The notes beneath the pieces were generated by a model. That model saw only the letters and a program-made list of their open reading frames with translations, was not told where the DNA came from and made no database searches. The translations under genes and the position numbers were made by a program. A stretch of 64,000 nucleotides of DNA from Henckelia pumila (lineage: Eukaryota; Streptophyta; Magnoliopsida; Lamiales; Gesneriaceae), in NCBI RefSeq assembly GCF_033568475.1, contig NC_133121.1, forward strand, positions 3,844,001 to 3,908,000, written 5' to 3'. Shown in pieces: positions 46,884 to 59,540 of this stretch (the stretch's first letter is position 1; every line of letters begins with the position of its first letter).

Positions 46884-49800
46884 ATGTCAGTTTCCATATC
46901 ATCTCTCTTCATCCACCTCCATAAATCCTCTGCATCAAATTCAATTTTCCTGACAAGACCTACCAAATGGTGGATCCAAGCTTCGTCATCAGCTGCCCCG
47001 GGAATTGATATCTCCAATCTCGATTCCGCCATAGCCAAGGTTGGTGGGTGGCCAGTTCTGTCATTTTGCTTCCTTTTGATTTAGTTGCGTAAAAACAAAC
47101 CCAATGGCCACACACGCTGCAGTGGATTTATTGCGTCTTATGCATGAAATGTTGACTACCTTTATCGAAGTACGAGAAAATTTTGTTGGGGAATTGATGT
47201 GTTTTATATCGTGAATAATGCTGAATGACGTTGGGGATGAACTTGTATCTATCTAGTGGACTGTTAAAGAAAGATTCGAGGGTTGGGGTTTTGACTAGAA
47301 GAATGCTATTTAATTACTCTCAATTGGGTTGTAGAAATAGTCATGCTTTGGACTCCAGGTTCTTGAATCCTTCTAATTGTAATTGTGTCCTATTGTTCGC
47401 TTCAGAAAGATAGTGATGAAGTTAAAAAGGCACTCGATCAGTTGACTGAAATTGGTTGGGCCAAAAAGTGGAGCTCTCAACCTTATGTATCACGCCGTAC
47501 GGTCAGTCTCTGGTACCAACTTGAGTTTCTGACCTCTAGTTGAACATTCCTTTCATGTAAATTATTAGCTGTAGGATTTAACTTGGTTTTTATATCTGAA
47601 TTTCTATGTCATAGACGTCTCTTCGGGAATTGACATCTCTAGGAATAAAGAATGCAGAGAACCTTGCCATTCCCAGCGTCCGAAATGATGTAAGTTCTCC
47701 GAAGCTTAATCTCATTCCATTCCTTGAAGTTATTCAAATCATTGGAAGCTCTTTAACAATGTTGGTTCGGTTGCGCACTATGTGAATATCCATAGAACAG
47801 TAGTCCAGAGGTTTTAGGCCATTGTTCGGCACATGGAGTCATAAATTTTTTATGCAGAAGCAATCCTCTGGGTGAATAACATTTAGCTGTGTGTCGTACA
47901 TGCATGGAATGATGGAACATAGAAATAGATTGCAATTGTCATTTGTATAGTGATCAACACGATCGATAATTCCTAGAATAGAGTTGGATGGCAACTGCAA
48001 TTATATTTTAGATTTTGGAAGGAACTTTTGTACACTTTCTGAGTTGATTTTCTTCAGTGATGCAGGCAGCTTTTCTCTTTACCGTGGTCGGAACAACAGG
48101 GTTTTTGGGTATCCTTGCTGGTCAGATTCTTCCTGGGGTATCATTCAAGGCCTTCCTATTTGAAATTATTTACATACATTTACAGTTTTGTGATAGCAAT
48201 CAATCTCTAATTTCATCTGAAGAAGTAGCTTTGTATAGCATTTGAAGGACGACAACCAATAATATGACTTAGTTTCCTTATTCCTATGAACTTGCTTGGT
48301 TTTTATGATTATTTTTATGGACTAGATTTCACTATGCCAATCTCAAGGATTTTAAGATCAACCATTGAGTAGCTTATCTGGAAAAAAACTGAACTGTTGA
48401 CAAAGTACCACTCTTACTAACAACTCTACAAAGTTGAGTTTTTTTTTTGTTTTCCCATGAAACTTAGATTTTTATTTCATCAGATGTGGAAATTGCCCAA
48501 CACATGTTCTGCTGATACACTGAACAATCAGCTAAACTGGAATCGGGGTTTCACTACTAAATACTAATATTTAAATTCTAAGGTCCCTTTCTTTAATCTG
48601 TCTTACTTTGTCATTACTCTTATTGGGAACCTCACACATTTACTGTAGATTCAAATAACCATATAAGATAAATCTATATTAACAAATTGCCATTATGGTG
48701 TGAAAGCAGTGCCAAAGAAAGAATCTCAAAGATCCTTCCATGAGTCTAGTTTTCTGTTCTATGTACGTGCCAAAAGAATCACTCGAAATAAAATTAAATG
48801 TGTTTGCTTGTGTTCTCATAGAGAAGAAGGCAGGTCCTGATAAGCATTTATGCAAAAACCTTATGACAATGAGTATAGAGGTCTCATGGCCAAATACTTA
48901 TTTCATCAGACTCTAAACTGTCTGCTTTGACTGTTTTTCTGGCTTTCCAGTTCTGGCTAGTGTACCATACTAAACTTTCTAAATTTATTATAGATTTTTT
49001 TATGCAATTTCTCAGTCGTTTAATACCATCATACTAAAAAGGACCTGGATCCTCTGCTGTCCAAAAAAAACAGTACCCCGTGCTGTGCATTGAAACGACG
49101 TCGTTTTGTTGCAATCTTTATTTTATTTTTATTTTTTTCAATTGAAATGTTCGCGTGGACACATCTCAATTCAAAACAAAAAAAACAAGACAGCACGAGG
49201 TGCTGTTTTCCTTTGACAGCAGAAGATCCAAGTCCCATACTAAATCAGATTGGTTGTATGCTGTTGTTGGTAACTTCTCTTCTGCATGCCAAACATTCAT
49301 TCAGAATTGGGCTCTTGTTTTGGTAGCGATGCTGCTGCATGCATGTCAAGTGACTAGTTTGACCAAAACATATGAAGCCATTTGCATTATTGGTTCACGA
49401 ATTTCTGATTTTATAGGATTGGGGCTTCTTTGTGCCATACTTGATTGGAAGCATCTCGTTGGTTGTCCTTGCTATAGGGAGTATCTCCCCGGGGTATGGT
49501 TTGAACTATTTGTTTCACCTCCTAAATTAGTGACTGAAGCTGAACTTATGATAAACTAATTTTATCCATTTGGGACTTTGAAACATGAGTAGTGGAAAGG
49601 TCACAAAATTGTTGGGCAACATGTTTCGGTGGATTCCCACACACACTGTGAAGGGACGAATGTCATACAAAACCTCGTAAATATGAAACATAGGTGGAAT
49701 TGTTTAAATTATCTGTGTTGCAGGTTACTTCAGGCTGCTATCGGTAGCTTTTCTTCATTTTTTCCAGATTACCAAGAGAGGATTGCTAGACACGAAGCAG

Positions 49801-51331
49801 CTCACTTCTTAGGTATTATGTTAATGTGATTCTTTAAGCCAAACAAACTGATGGTGATTTAGCAGATCAATCGAGAAATTCCTTAAACTTTATACTAGGT
49901 AGTAGGGATTTAATCTCACTCTAAACTTGTTTTGATGAGAATTATATGATCGATTAAAGCTACTTCAACATTCACCATTTTCACTGAAGACTGATACTTT
50001 TGAGTGTGTATATTTCCTGGTTGAAAGAGACCATTAAATATGGTTCTTGTTAAGTTAAAAATGTGAGGTGTAAATCTCCCTCCACAAGTTTTGGCATGTA
50101 ACGAAATAATTTATCGTTTATTCTTTAGATATTTCTATCTTTAATTGCAAGAATTACTCTTTTTTTTTTTGGTAAAAAAATTACTCCCTATTTGAACCGA
50201 CCTCTTACATGGATTTTTCTCAGTTGTGGGTCGTCTGTTCTAAAAAACTGTCTTATTGCTTGCCTTCTGACTAAATTTCGGCTCGCCTCTTTTTTTGTAG
50301 TTGCCTACTTACTTGGCCTCCCTATCCTTGGATATTCTTTGGACATTGGGAAAGAGCATGTAAATCTCATTGATGAAAGGCTAGAAAAGATTATATATAG
50401 TGGGCAGCTTGATGCTAAGGAATTGGACAGGTATCAAGCTCAAAGCAGTTGTAACTAAAAACTTCCATAGGCTTGCGATCATGATTGTGTGGGTGCATGT
50501 TTAATCTGTTAAATTCATTGAAATGCTCGAGGATAAAATGTTTTCAAACACTTCATGTCTTGACGATACAAATTTTTTTTCATTTCATAATCCGTTGCTC
50601 CGGTCCACATTTTGTGATTTAAAAATCTGGCTAAAAATGCAGAAACAATTGAGAAGGGATAAATATTTACTGTTGAAATTCTCAGGTTGGCAGTCGTAGC
50701 AATGGCTGGACTAGCAGCTGAAGGTCTTCAATACGATAAAGTAATTGGTCAGTCAGCCGATCTTTTCACTCTTCAGGTAATTAGCTCAGTCCACCGAAAA
50801 AAAGAACATATTCATACTGTGCACAGGTTATCTAAATCTAGTTCACTATATTCTGTCCTTTCAGAGATTTATAAACAGGAGCAAGCCTCAGCTCAGCAAA
50901 GATCAGCAGCAAAACCTTACCCGATGGGCTGTAAGCTCTTGATTTTGGCTGGTTTTGTGCATTCAAACAATTCATCACTCCCTGATGCTAAATTTCCTCT
51001 AAACCGATCCAACCCGTGCCATATACAATTACCTCCTACCCTAATTGATGAATTACCTCTCGCTTTTTCTTTGACAATCAATTTCATCTTTATGGTATCA
51101 CTCGAATCCATGATCTAAGTCGTAGGGACTAACTGATGGCTGATTGTTTATTAACTTTATGCTGATGGAAAATTTCATTAAATGACAATGTACAATGGGA
51201 TTATTTTGCAGGTATTATTTGCTGCTTCCCTAATTAAAAATAACAGGGTGCTGCATGACGCTCTAATGTCAGCAATGTCAAAGAAGGCAACAGTCCTTGA
51301 ATGCATTGAAGCAATTGAGAAAGCTGAGTAG
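46884..51331 (+). CDS. M41 (FtsH-like) peptidase-domain membrane protein, predicted plastid, 10 exons
   Basis: Exons by splice consensus: 46884-47039, 47406-47501, 47615-47689, 48066-48137, 49417-49493, 49724-49812, 50301-50430, 50686-50776, 50865-50930, 51212-51331. All junctions are in frame, giving 323 residues. The N-terminus is Ser-rich and transit-peptide-like. Two membrane segments follow (AAFLFTVVGTTGFLGILAGQ, about 110-133; VPYLIGSISLVVLAIGS, about 134-158). The M41-like domain has the zinc motif HEAAH (182-186), a GLAAEG segment (240-245, like GGRAAE in FtsH) and SADLFTL with a possible third ligand, Asp257. No AAA ATPase domain is present, unlike FtsH. Similar plant proteins are annotated as M41/FtsH-related and stress-regulated; proteolysis is plausible but unproven. 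An in-frame ATG at 46848 would add 12 residues; 46884 gives the better transit start. Confidence 0.88.
49039..49235. mobile_element. MITE with 9-bp target duplication, in an intron of the M41-like gene
   Basis: CATACTAAA occurs at 49030-49038 and 49236-49244. The ends are inverted repeats: GGACCTGGATCCTCTGCTGT on the left and GGACTTGGATCTTCTGCTGT reading in from the right, continuing to ACAGTACCCCGTGCTGT / ACAGCACCTCGTGCTGT. A 9-bp duplication points to a Mutator-type MITE. It lies in the intron between exons 4 and 5. Confidence 0.8.
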
Positions 51332-51495
51332 ATTCATTATATTTTGATGGAAAACAAAATTTTTAGAAAAACATAAAATTCATGGTTTGAAGATATATTT
51401 ATTGTTATTTTTATTCTTGTGGTTTTTATTTTATTTTAATAATTATTTAGTTAAGCTGCAAAACCATTAAAATAAAAATGTTTTCGCACCTCTTT

Positions 51496-51750
51496 CTTTT
51501 TTTTTTTTTTGAAACGCAAACAGACTTTCATTTCTCAAGATAATATAGTTACATCGTGAAGCAGTTTATCATGAAGAAATTAGAGTTGCTCATGCCAAAT
51601 AGAGGGATTTGATTGTAAACAAGATGTTCTAGTTAGAATGTGAGCTAACTCATTTTCCTGTCTTCGAACCGCCATAATAGAAAACTGACTCTCCTAACTT
51701 ACGAGCTCTTTGCATCTTCGCACTATATCTCCAAATTTTGAATAGTCATC
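51496..51750 (-). mobile_element. 5'-truncated LINE tail
   Basis: A perfect 13-bp target duplication TTCGCACCTCTTT (51483-51495, 51751-51763) brackets a T tract and then, on the minus strand, a sequence encoding RRQENELAHILTR and PSIWHEQ. This resembles the C-terminal RNase H tail of plant L1-type LINEs (an R.AN.vAH-like motif). Only the last 255 bp inserted. It lies 165 bp beyond the M41-like stop codon and does not disturb the gene. Confidence 0.8.
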
Positions 51751-51763
51751 TTCGCACCTCTTT

Positions 51764-52560
51764 GTATGAATAATTTGGTTAAGATTTTTTTTAACTTGTA
51801 CTGAATTTGGAATTATAGTGACTGATGGCATTTCATGACTGTATATGCAGAAACATTTTTGAAAAGCTATTGAATTGTAAGTCAGCCACAAAAAACATAG
51901 AAACATTTTTGAAGAAACAATAACAAAATTGACAAGTATATTTATTTACATTAAAAAAAGTACATATCCATTTCAAAAAAAAAAAAAAAAAAAACACATC
52001 AATTAATAAATAACAATACTAATTTATTTACTGAATTATACTTGGTTTTTATTAGATTTTTAATATCTAAATGTTCTAAATTTTCAAAAATATATATTAA
52101 AAAGATCTATACTAATATGCGTGTATAATTTTTCGAAAAATCATTATTGCTTGCAAAAATTAACATTATATTAGCTCGAAGTTATAAGTAGTCAATAAAA
52201 CTTAGGTGTAAGTTGTATTATTCACAAATATTTTATCGTAGCGTTAGCAAAAAATTAGTGATTATAAATATTTTTACAATTTTTTTTAGAGTTTATAAAC
52301 ATTATCTTATAAATTTCTCATCATACTTGACGTTGCCAAGAATAATTTGAGAAATTAATATAGATTTTGAGCTATTGGGTTTATTTAGCATTAAAAAAAA
52401 ATTATAAAACGAGTGACCAAGATATAAACTTTTTTAGTATTCAAAAAAAAAAAAGATATAAACTTTTTTTGTTGGGTTTTATAGGGTTTGTCGAGTATGA
52501 AATATTTTCTAAATAAGTTTTGTAAGGTACTTAATTGAATAAAAAGGAAAAGAAAGTGGA
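51764..52560. other. AT-rich intergenic stretch
   Basis: Long poly(A)-type tracts and AT-rich sequence. I see no gene or bounded repeat. Confidence 0.6.
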
Positions 52561-52599
52561 AATTAAGATTTGGAGTCGTGAAATTAGGCGATTGCTTCT

Positions 52600-52668
52600 C
52601 ATAAAACCAAACCCTCCCCCTCCTCTGTGAGAGCCGCCGACGGCTTGGTTACAAAGTTACAAAGCCAG
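52600..52668 (+). other. probable 5' UTR exon of the OTU gene
   Basis: A pyrimidine-rich leader (ACCCTCCCCCTCCTCTGTGA) and a GC-balanced stretch end at AAGCCAG|GTTATA, a donor-like site. A matching acceptor (TTTCGGGATAG) lies 4 bp before the OTU start codon at 54016. If correct, a 5' UTR intron of about 1.34 kb precedes the coding region. The start of the exon is not defined by sequence alone. Confidence 0.45.
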
Positions 52669-54015
52669 GTTATATACTTTGCCTTCAACTCCCTCACTCT
52701 TTGTAACCCTTGTGTATGTATTTATTTGTGCATGTATGCATATATTGCGAGGATACAGTTCAAAATCCTACCATCTGGGTCTGTTTTTCATCTGTTGCTG
52801 CTTATATGGCCTGACCTTCATATTCGGTTAATATACGGCGTTTCTGTATCGGGTTTTAGTGGAATTTTAATGTTGTAATTGTCCTACTATGTGGGCTAAG
52901 TTCGACTTAACTCGGGGAAAAAAAGATTTAATCTTTTGTTGGTATCTGTTAAATTATCATCTTATTAATGTTGGCGTGGGTGTTATTAGGTAGTTCTTGA
53001 ATGGGCTCTCTCGTGTGATGATTGAAACCTTACGTCTTTTGTTGTTCACTAAGTGGTAGTTTGAAATTCTGATTTGTCACTCGTCCTTCTCTGTTCTTTC
53101 CTAATGTTCATTTCTGTATTCCGAATCTTGACTTTTTATATTGTCATATTGTTTTTGGGGTGCATTGCTATGTTTTGAGTTGTAATAGTTACATTTTACT
53201 AAAATTGTCGTGTAAGTTTTATTCCTGTTACCGAAAAGCTCCTAAAACCTATTCTCCTTCTGTTTCGTTGGCACATAGCTCTCCTTCACTTTTCTCAAGT
53301 GAAGTTGTGCTTGTCTCTGTGATTACCTGTTTCTTTGACACGTAACTCTCCTTCGTTTTCTAAGTGAATTTGTGCTTATCTTTGCAATTTCATTTCTTAT
53401 AATATCTCTATCATGATCTTGTTTGCTAATAGAGGTAGAAAATTGTTAAATATGTCGAGTTGTAAAAGCACATGACGAGTTCTGTGTTTCATTGTGGGTG
53501 GAAGTGGACCATTGTCGATGAGTTACATTTTGGCATGTTTCTTTGATTTTATTTATTTGTATTCCGAGTGTCATCGTCCAATGATGTTAAATATGATGCT
53601 AAATATCCAGTCCCTTTGAAATGGATGGTTGAAAATGGAATATCATTATAAATGTAGGTAGTTTCTGTAAGATTGGATTGCATACACCTGATACCAATCT
53701 GGAAGAATATCTGAAGTTGATCTTGATACATCTGTAACAAGTGATGATCGATTATGTTAGTGATGATTGATTATGTTAATATAATATGTTGGAGATGTTG
53801 CTTAAATTACAAGCACATTTTACAGCATGGATCTAATCATACTTTGCTTTTTGACATCCAAGACCAACTTGTGTTCTTAAACTAGTGGAATTTTTGACAT
53901 TTCATTTTCTTATTCTTTCTTTTTTGTTACTTTCTGTTTTGTGTTACCCTTGAAGTTTTGATTGATATAAATCACTCCCAATATTGATCGAACAACTTGA
54001 TTTCGGGATAGGTAA

Positions 54016-55795
54016 ATGGCAGATACAACTCCAGTGGAAGACACGATGTCCGAGGGGGTTTCAGAAAATGCAGTTCCAGAGAAGCGAGAAACTCTTGAAG
54101 AGATGCTTTCTAGACACAGGTAAATCTACACATGTTCGTGCATGCATATTCCTTTTTAAGTGGTTTTTTCTGACCTTGTTTTTTTATTAAAGAATGAATA
54201 GTGCTGTAGCGATAAATGCAAGAATTCTACTTCCATAATCTCATCCATAAAGATGATAAATCTTTCATCTGTATAATCAACAATGAATTTCCTCTCCATG
54301 ATCTTGAATGAGATCAATATCCTGAATAACAATATATGATTTATTAAATCAACTTTCAGTTGAGACTTGAATAATATGACAAAGGAAGGTTTATTATTCT
54401 TACCAAATCTAAATTTGGATTTCTGAACCAATTAATAAAAAATTTATTGTATTTGTTACCCGTTTCCTGGTCTTTTTTCCTATAACTTACCTTGCTTCTT
54501 TCTTGGATAATACTTTGCTGAAGTATTGCCGGATTACCTTTCCATTTGGATTACTCACAGTCATAGACCTAAACAAACAATAAATGCGAAATGGAAGACA
54601 ATTGATCGTTTTTGATTTGGGAATGAAACTATGTTCCCAAACACCCTTTCTGTAGAAGGGTGAAATGAATTGGTGTAGTATTGGATATGTGATCCATCAG
54701 GAGTGAAGGCTGGTATGTTTCAGATACAGATTTGGTTGCGATCTTTTCTTGCTCGGGTTGTAGTGCTTTGTATTAAATTGCGGAAACTTTGAAATTAGAT
54801 GCTTGTTACAGTTGTTGACCATCAAAGAGCTCTTTGATTACCTTTTTTTTTTTTTTTTTGGTATGGACATTGAAATTGGTTATGAGGTCAAGTGGAATTT
54901 GTTGAATTGCAGAAAAGAGACTACTGATCTACAGAGCAAAGAAGTTGCATTGAAAAAGGCCGCGGCAAAAGGTAGCAAGGCGGAACAGAAAGCCAAGAAG
55001 AAACAAGTTGATGAAGAGATAGCTAGACTTTCAACAAAGCTTAAAGAAGCACAAGCTAAGGAATTGGCTTTGTTAGGCTACAATGACAGTACAGATAAGC
55101 AAAAGGGAGATTTTGACAATCTTGTGAAGGCAATTGCTGGGGTTTCAGTCACGAATCAAGCGGAGAAGTCATCAAAACCAAATAAGCATGCAAAGAGACG
55201 TGAAAAAAGAGCCCAAGATGAAGCAGCCAGGGACCGTAGGATTCAAGAAGAGCAGAGCCAGATTATAAGCGATCGAATCATTGAAGACAAGAAGTTAGAA
55301 CGAAAACTAGAACCCCTTGGATTTACAATCAATGAAATAAAAGCCGATGGCCATTGTCTCTACCGAGCTGTTGAGGACCAATTAGCCCTCCATTCTGGAG
55401 GCTCCTCTCCTTGTACTTACCAAGAACTCCGGGAAATGGTGGCTAATTATATGCGGAAAAATGCATCAAATTTTCTACCGTTTTTTCTTTCCGAGAATGC
55501 TGCAGAAGGAGAATCTGCAGATTCCATTACTGAGAGGTTTGAAAAATATTGCCGGGACATCGAGTCTACTGCAGCATGGGGAGGGCAACTAGAGCTCGGT
55601 GCCCTAACCCATTGTTTAAAGAAACCTATCCTGATATATTCAGGATCTTTTCCTGATGTAGAAATGGGGAAGGAATACAAGCAAAGCAATGGAACCGGCT
55701 CATCATCAAAGTCAAGTATTCTGCTGTCGTTTCACAGACATGCTTTTGGGCTTGGTGAGCACTATAATTCCGTTGTTCCTGCTGTGATCCAATAG
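54016..55795 (+). CDS. OTU-domain deubiquitinase, OTU5/OTUD6-like
   Basis: Two coding exons, 54016-54119 and 54913-55795, joined in frame through a split Arg codon, give 328 residues. OTU cysteine proteases remove ubiquitin from target proteins. A charged coiled-coil N-terminus ([11 protein letters not shown]..., Lys/Glu/Ala-rich to about residue 165) precedes the OTU domain. The catalytic block is [13 protein letters not shown] (Asp180, Cys183), and the catalytic His is His318 in [10 protein letters not shown] at the C-terminus. Long N-terminal coiled coil plus C-terminal OTU is the OTUD6/OTU5 architecture; Arabidopsis OTU5 is the closest match I recognise. The start is supported by [10 protein letters not shown] continuing into the conserved [11 protein letters not shown]. 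All catalytic residues are present. Confidence 0.92.
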
Positions 55796-57990
55796 TTGCT
55801 ATTTAGCCATGCTTGAGTTGATGTTAACCTACTGTTGTCTTGTTTCTTAAACCATTATTTTTTCTTATTATTATTGCAGACTTTGTTACACAACCTACTG
55901 TTTTTTTATGGTTATGTTTACTTGGTAATGTATTTTATGATAGAAAAGTAAAGAAATTTGTTGAACATAGCACAAACGAATTGCTAGGTGAAAATATGGA
56001 GAGTAGACGATTTTTCCTTAGTTACATGGGGCAGGCCTGAATAGTGTATAAACAAGACCATAGGAGTTGCTGATCTCTTGACCCATTTAGTAGTGTTTGT
56101 GATAACTTTTTGAAAATACTTATCAGTTGAAATTTAACAAAATTTTGAAATTTTGTCGAGGAAAATATTGAGAAGTTTTTCCTAGACGACACTACCTCAG
56201 TAGACTTTGGCCATTGTGGTTGCATAGCCATGACGTCGCACCGCGGCGAATTCAATCCCCAGAAAGTTCCTCCTAAGGTGCCATGTTGCGCCACGATCTC
56301 CTGGAGCCCAAATGCTCCTCTGATTCTATCTGGCCGCACAAAGACATGGGCTTCTTAGAGCCACGTTGACACCTCCGCATGGGTCTAGCCCGGGGGGCTC
56401 ATGGAACATCAACTTGGCTCATGCCAGTTTTCTTTTTATTTAAAATTTCACTGGCTAGCCAACTGGTTTACTCATTACTGTGTGTCCAATTGGCACATTC
56501 GGTATGTTTTCAACCAAACAACATATTTACTACCGACAAACAAAATTATTTCTCTTTATATTTAGGCCTTTAATTTTTCTTTTTTTTTTAAAAAAAAAAA
56601 TACCTTCTTTGGTGTATTGAAATATACTTAAAAAGATCTTTTAAAAATTGAAAAGTTGACCCAGATTAGATACCCAAATATTCCGGTGCGATGAACCCGA
56701 TAAGCAAAACATGAACGATATATAATAAAAATATCATTATTCGGATTCACACAATCACACACTTTAGATAACACAATAAGAAATTGGCTCCCATGATTTG
56801 TCACATATTATCATCAACAATCTAGCACATTTTTATGAGAATATACGGAAAGTTCTTTCCTTCAACACTTGTTCATAAGATAAAATTTTGATTATATACA
56901 ATAAAAATATAATTGATATAATGGCATACTTACTTAATTGATATTGATTATCACCTTCCTTAAATAAAAAGTTACTTAGGTTACCTCTTTATTATCTAAA
57001 AGTCTCCGAGTCGCAGCTGACCAAATTTGGAAGTAATGTCAAAAATTTTCGTGAGATAAAACTAAATGCATAAAACCTATTATGATAATTATTTTTTAAA
57101 ATTAATGTTTCCAACTCTTTATGATGATGATGATAATAATAATAATAATAATAATAACCTCATATGGACATCATGTATATATTATATTCGAAAGACGATT
57201 TTCGGTATTTTAGTACATGTCTCTATAGTGAATGAAGAAGAGGAAAATGTTGCATTGTCGCTAAATGTGCCATTTGGCATTCATATAAACAACATCTTAG
57301 ATTCATATATATAGTTATTGACTTTTGAACGATCAAAATTATTCAAAGCCATCGAGGGCATTTCAAACCCAATACGTATGCAAACATTAAAAAGTTCTTG
57401 TTTGTCCGATGGATGAATGACATTGAGCCGCTTTGAAATATTTATATCAAAATTATATTTATTAAGTTCTACTTTATAATATTTCTTCTCCATAGATAAA
57501 TTGACACATCATTGCATGCATCGAAATAAAATTGAATTCCAATCATTTCTTAATTAATTTTTAGAGGTTGTAAGTGTGTTTACAACTTTACAATATATAC
57601 CAAAAACACGTTATGATTGATGATAAATATATAATCCAAATCTTTTAAACAATACGATCGGCTAAAATATCATAGTTCTGTTACCGATCTTCCATGCTAA
57701 TTTTTACAAAAAGCTAAAACTATAATGACGTGAGCAGGCTAATTTGTCAACTCCATTGTGTTAGTCTATTACCTATAAATCTTACTTTATTCGATAAAAA
57801 ACATTCAAATTATAATTTTTAAACACATTCAACCAACCGATTAGCAAATTTTTTGTTTATAACTTCAGGAGTCATCATCTGAACCGCCTTTCCACTCTTT
57901 TGTACTGCTAGCTAGCTTCATATTTGTTTATATTATTATTATTATTATTTTAAATCTTTTGGCTCTTCCTTTCATTTGTATATGTAAATC
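55796..57990. other. intergenic stretch
   Basis: No gene is seen. About 56200-56400 is a GC-rich patch in AT-rich DNA with a weak box B-like GCGAATTCAATCC, possibly a degraded SINE or other insertion. An (AAT)n run lies at 57131-57157. Confidence 0.5.
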
Positions 57991-57996
57991 ATATCT

Positions 57997-58010
57997 TATA
58001 TAAACCCTAA
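57997..58010 (+). promoter_or_regulatory. TATA box overlapping a telo-box, NF-YB promoter
   Basis: TATATAAA (57997-58004) runs directly into AAACCCTAA (58002-58010), a telo-box motif, about 73-86 bp upstream of the ATG at 58083. Telo-boxes are bound by TRB-type proteins and help recruit Polycomb repression in plants. The motifs are seen; their use is inferred. Confidence 0.55.
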
Positions 58011-58082
58011 AACTCATCTCCAATTTTCCAACCTTGATTATTTCTATTATTTTTTGAGGACTTTTCATCTCCATCCTCCTCC

Positions 58083-58824
58083 ATGACAGGTAAAAAAAGA
58101 ACACAAAAGAATACCATAATTAGCAACAATGCAATGACACTTGCAGACACCAAAGAACAAGATGGCTTCCTCCCCATTGCCAATGTAAGCAGAATCATGA
58201 AGAAATCACTCCCGCCAAACGCCAAGATTTCCAAAGAAGCAAAGCAAACCGTGCAAGAATGTGTCTCTGAATTCATCAACTTCATCACGGGTACGTACCC
58301 ACTGATATATCCATCTTTTTTGGATGAAAATTTGATTATCTGTTTGTGTTGTTTGATGGGATATATATATATCGTCGAATTCTTTTACAGGCGAAGCGTC
58401 GGATAAATGCCAAAGGGAGAAGAGAAAGACCATAAACGGCGACGATCTCTTGTGGGCTATGACAACACTTGGATTTGAGAACTATGTTGGATCCTTGAAA
58501 GATTACCTCAACAAGTATAGGGAAAGTAGTGAGGCAGAAAAGAACACTGTGGCTACACAAGAAGACGCAGCGAATGGCGAAAAGATAGAAGATAACACTG
58601 TCTGTAATGATAGTTCGATTGTATCCATGGGGTTTGCAATAGCTGCCAGACCTGATGATCATCATCATGGTTTGTGGGAGTTTAAAACATACAATACTAA
58701 TTATCTTGGCATTGGTTTACCAGATGATCCCAAAAGAAGTCGTCGTCGTCGGGTCGATTATGGTGAACAGATGAATGTGGCAAGTGATATTGGTGATGAT
58801 TTTGAAAAATGGCAAGAGCTATAG
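58083..58824 (+). CDS. nuclear transcription factor Y subunit B (NF-YB/HAP3)
   Basis: Two exons, 58083-58290 and 58391-58824, with a 100-bp intron, encode 213 residues. NF-YB dimerises with NF-YC through its histone fold and, with NF-YA, binds CCAAT boxes. The histone-fold core spans about 27-114: [55 protein letters not shown] and [13 protein letters not shown], all conserved. The intron falls at the FITG glycine codon, inside the fold. The N-terminus is short. The C-terminus is acidic and polar with a late basic cluster (KRSRRRR). PIANVSRIM rather than the LEC1-type sequence places it with non-LEC1 NF-YBs; the exact paralogue is not resolved. Confidence 0.95.
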
Positions 58825-59540
58825 ATTTTATGAGAATTCCAAGAGGGTCATGGAAAGTGTTGGGGAGCATGGGGTTGAGTGGTAGATTGTTTTGAAATAG
58901 GAGATATATATAAATCTATTAATATAATAAACTCTATCAATTTCTATCTTCTATTGTTATGTATTTTTATGAAATGGTGATAATATTCACTTCATACCAA
59001 TTATATAGTACACATTTCTTTTTTTGTTTATCCCAAATATATAGTCATATACCATATTTAATAATATTTTTTTTACAAATTATTTTTGAATAAATTAAAT
59101 ATGAATAAAATAACAAGTTTGTATAAAATTTGTTTTTCCAATAATTTTTCTTAATTTGTGTGAAAAAAATAGAATTATATAATCAAAATGGAGGAAGTAT
59201 AAGTCACTTTTCATTCGTAGTTCTCTTTTTTTTTAATCGTATATACATGCATTATTCATATAACTCGTGGATTTTTTTAATTGTATGTTTTCACTTGTAC
59301 CACTTCATCGCAATTTTATACACTAATTGGTGCAAAGCTATATTGTGACATTAAATTTGCTACAACTATGTAGCCAACGCCATACTAGTGATTTTTTTTT
59401 TGGTTTTCTTTAATTATTATACTTATAGTTAATTTTAATTTTAAGTTTAGTTATTTATTAATTTAATTTAATCAAAATATCGTGTAAACTTGTGGGCTCC
59501 AAGAGTTAATTTTACCTCAATTTTATTTTTCCTCCGCCTA
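58825..59540. other. intergenic stretch
   Basis: 3' flank of the NF-YB gene, then AT-rich DNA. No gene or bounded repeat is seen. Confidence 0.6.

Noticed and set aside
56022-56339. 105-codon minus-strand open frame in a GC-rich patch
   Set aside because: There is no recognisable domain and the C-terminal half is low-complexity; it is more likely a degraded insertion.
58336-58668. 110-codon minus-strand open frame
   Set aside because: It is antisense to NF-YB exon 2; a shadow.
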